Assembly: GCA_023151145.1 (NCBI GenBank)
Contig: JAKLJM010000257.1
Location: 1-6,677 of the forward strand
Direction of reading: 5' to 3'
Source: Bacteriovoracaceae bacterium
GTDB taxonomy: Bacteria; Bdellovibrionota; Bacteriovoracia; Bacteriovoracales; Bacteriovoracaceae
Length of the DNA stretch: 6,677 nucleotides
Part shown: piece by piece, positions 4,802 to 6,677 of the stretch
Numbering within the stretch: the stretch's first letter is position 1
How the letters are laid out: every line of letters starts with the position of its first letter
Position numbers and translations under genes: made by a program
Notes under the pieces: model-generated
Seen by the model: only the letters and a program-made list of their open reading frames with translations
What the model was told of the DNA's origin: nothing
Databases searched by the model: none

Positions 4802-6439
4802 ATGTTTAAGCGAAATGAAAACTTAACGAAAAAAATCTATCGAGAATTGATTAAAACAATATCTGAAACTAATGGTATTAACATCAACGACACTTTAGAG
4901 CTCATGAATTACAGTTGGGAATTTAAAGAAGATGTTACGTTACAAAAAAGCTTAGTTGAATTTCGAAAATTATTAAATGCCTTTCATTCTAATGAAGTAG
5001 ATATTACAAATCTTTTAAATCACCCTTTCTCAGATGCTTTTTTTATGTTCTTTAAAAATTTTCCTATCCCCTACCATGAAGAGCACATTCATTTAACCGG
5101 ATCTCTTAGTGCTGAGTTTATTCATCAACGATTAATGCCGCTCTTAAATGGTAAAAATAGAGATATCTATTTAAAAAAGCTCATAGAAGTATATGGAGAT
5201 CAAGCCAAAGATATCAAAACAGTCGAAGATGTTGATAACTTGATTCGTTTAAAAGAAGGTGAACAATTTAAAACATATTTACGCATTTTATATCTCGCCA
5301 AGATCGTACTTAATGATAAGCAAGCACATGAAGATGCCGCTTACCACATGGCGTGTACTCTCTATAAAAATTTTAACGTTGGAAAAATTCGACTCAAGTT
5401 TACATTGTCGCGCTCGACTGGTACAAGTGAAGAACAAATTCCTGGAACCGAAAACTTAAGCGAAGAAGATGTTGTTCTTGGGCTCTATAATGGCTATAAA
5501 AAATTTCAAAGTGAATTTCCCGGCTTTAAATTTATTCTTTCACCTAGCTTTAGAAAAGAATCTAGTTTTTTTGATCAAGAAAACTTTAACAATAAAAAAG
5601 ATCATTTTGAAGATCAAGTGACAAAAATCATTGAGCTTCTCGAAAAATTTCCATTCTTAAGAGAGCATCTTTGCGAAATAGATACCGTAGGTGATGAAAA
5701 AGAACTTTATCGAAAAAAACACTTTCAAGAAATGAGATCCGGTCTTAGACGTTTGCAATTTTTAGGTTTTCAAATCAGAAGTCACCATGGAGAAACATGG
5801 AAAAATTTACGTCTTGGAATCCAAGCCGTCGATAATGCTCTAAATATTTGGCATATTGATACTTTGGAACATGGACTATCTCTAGGAATCAATCCTAATT
5901 ATTATTATCACCGCATTTATCAAAGAGTGATGGAGAAAAATCAAAAAGGTGAACCTATTACCCTGAAAGATTTTGAGTATCCTGAATTGATAGATATGGA
6001 ATGGCGAGAAGAGGATTTAAAAGAAAAAATTCTGAATGGGATAAAGTTAAATAAAGCGGAAGAAATTAAATTTTTAAAAACAAAGTTTCATAATGCCAGA
6101 GAAATTGAGCACTATCAGCATGACGTCCTAAACAGAATGATCAATAAAAAAGTCTCTTTAGTGGCGCTTCCCTCTTCCAATTTAAAATTAACGGGATGCT
6201 TTCCGGATTATAAAGATCATCCTTTTTCTTGGTGGGAGAAAAAAGGAGTTCAACTCGGTATTGGAACAGACAACTACATCACTCTTAACACAAATTTTAT
6301 TCAAGAACTTTTAATACTTTTGTATTCCAACCCTTCAAGTTTAAAAATAACTAAACTATTAATGGTGGCAACAAAAGAAACTCGCCGTCCATATATGAGC
6401 AATCTTTTATGGCAAATGAGAAAAAGTGATTGTGACTAA
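4802..6439 (+). CDS. Adenosine deaminase-superfamily metal hydrolase, enlarged (545 aa)
   Basis: All core motifs of the adenosine/AMP deaminase family appear in order: HIHLTGSL (zinc ligands H95, H97), EIDTVGDE (292-299, like the family GIDLAGDE), SHHGE (H328 zinc ligand, E331 proton donor), LEHG (H357, the catalytic His of the RIGHG motif), PSSNLKLTG (N460, the PTSN block) and GIGTDN (D490 zinc ligand). In typical enzymes the last motif is TDD; here the second Asp is Asn491. A hydrolytic deaminase of adenosine or a related purine, in the cytoplasm, is the best reading. The protein is about 200 residues longer than ordinary adenosine deaminase. It has ~80 extra N-terminal residues, ~35 extra between HxH and HxGE, and ~75 between the catalytic His and the TD motif. 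Substrate could therefore differ (AMP, modified base or nucleoside). The gene starts 2 bp after the J-protein stop, with AAGG at 4792-4795, so translation is probably coupled. Confidence 0.82.
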   Translation: MFKRNENLTKKIYRELIKTISETNGININDTLELMNYSWEFKEDVTLQKSLVEFRKLLNAFHSNEVDITNLLNHPFSDAFFMFFKNFPIPYHEEHIHLTGSLSAEFIHQRLMPLLNGKNRDIYLKKLIEVYGDQAKDIKTVEDVDNLIRLKEGEQFKTYLRILYLAKIVLNDKQAHEDAAYHMACTLYKNFNVGKIRLKFTLSRSTGTSEEQIPGTENLSEEDVVLGLYNGYKKFQSEFPGFKFILSPSFRKESSFFDQENFNNKKDHFEDQVTKIIELLEKFPFLREHLCEIDTVGDEKELYRKKHFQEMRSGLRRLQFLGFQIRSHHGETWKNLRLGIQAVDNALNIWHIDTLEHGLSLGINPNYYYHRIYQRVMEKNQKGEPITLKDFEYPELIDMEWREEDLKEKILNGIKLNKAEEIKFLKTKFHNAREIEHYQHDVLNRMINKKVSLVALPSSNLKLTGCFPDYKDHPFSWWEKKGVQLGIGTDNYITLNTNFIQELLILLYSNPSSLKITKLLMVATKETRRPYMSNLLWQMRKSDCD

Positions 6440-6677
6440 GATTTAAAGTATGCAATAGTTTCTTTGGCAAGTAACTCTGGAGAGATATCAACCATACATT
6501 GTTGATATACATTTTGGGAGCACTTGCCACTTCCATCTTTTGAACACGGTCGACAGTTCATGGGAATTTCAATGGTTTTAAGATTGGGATGTGTGGTAAA
6601 TCCAAAAGCCGTTGGCCCTTGTAATGAAAGACCATGAATTCCTGCTAAATCTGCTACATGAAGTAAACCTGTATCAT
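6436..6677 (-). CDS. Glycosyltransferase family 9 (heptosyltransferase type), C-terminal part, cut by window edge
   Basis: I translated the reverse strand by hand: 79 complete codons run from the right edge to TAG at 6438-6436. The visible end begins DTGLLHVADLAG and continues SLQGPTAFGF. These are the DTGxxH and GPT donor-binding signatures of the GT9 C-terminal nucleotide-fold domain. A cysteine cluster follows (CRPC, then KC and QQCM about 10-20 residues later), as often seen near the end of lipopolysaccharide heptosyltransferases. The enzyme would add heptose, or a related sugar, to the LPS inner core on the cytoplasmic face. Which heptosyltransferase it is (I, II, III) cannot be told from this piece. 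Its stop overlaps the deaminase stop tail to tail by 4 bp. Confidence 0.9.
   Translation of the reverse strand, partial: DTGLLHVADLAGIHGLSLQGPTAFGFTTHPNLKTIEIPMNCRPCSKDGSGKCSQNVYQQCMVDISPELLAKETIAYFKS

Noticed and set aside
5259..5459. Plus-strand open frame of 66 codons
   Set aside because: Inside the deaminase gene in another frame, between its conserved motifs; no independent support.
4802..6439. RADAR-type anti-phage deaminase (RdrB)
   Set aside because: RADAR needs a large RdrA ATPase beside a longer deaminase (about 800 aa or more). The neighbour here is a J-domain protein and the visible flanks are glycosyltransferases.
6351..6536. Minus-strand open frame of 61 codons
   Set aside because: It overlaps the GT9 C-terminus in a different frame and the end of the deaminase; the GT9 frame carries the family motifs.

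Overview
This window is AT-rich (low GC, with A- and T-rich codons throughout) and comes from a Gram-negative bacterium. It encodes an outer-membrane beta-barrel candidate, a lipoprotein candidate and two envelope-sugar glycosyltransferases, one of them heptosyltransferase-like. The base composition and gene content would suit an AT-rich member of Bdellovibrionota (Bacteriovorax-like). That placement is an inference from general character; no marker gene is present.

Layout. Positions 1-637 (minus) hold the N-terminal 212 codons of a GT-B family 4 glycosyltransferase that runs off the left edge. Just upstream in the same operon is a probable 233-aa lipoprotein gene (654-1355, minus). A 96-bp divergent spacer separates it from a secreted 424-aa outer-membrane barrel candidate (1452-2726, plus). 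That gene converges, with 17 bp between stops, on an enolase-superfamily dipeptide (L-Ala-D/L-Glu) epimerase gene (2744-3739, minus, GTG start). A 108-bp divergent spacer with apparently overlapping face-to-face promoters leads to a plus-strand unit. This unit has a membrane-anchored J-domain protein gene that appears split by a +1 frameshift (3848-4237 and 4206-4799). It is followed after 2 bp by a 545-aa adenosine-deaminase-superfamily enzyme (4802-6439). That gene's stop overlaps by 4 bp the stop of a minus-strand GT9 heptosyltransferase-type gene (6436-6677) that runs off the right edge.

How the parts fit. The two glycosyltransferases point to an LPS or surface-glycan neighbourhood. The epimerase fits murein-peptide recycling. 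The J-domain/deaminase pair is very probably co-transcribed and translationally coupled, but what links chaperone recruitment with purine deamination cannot be told from sequence alone. No mobile element, CRISPR array, tRNA, rRNA or clear intrinsic terminator was found. The most noteworthy points are the broken or recoded J-protein gene, the enlarged deaminase and the two compact divergent promoter regions.
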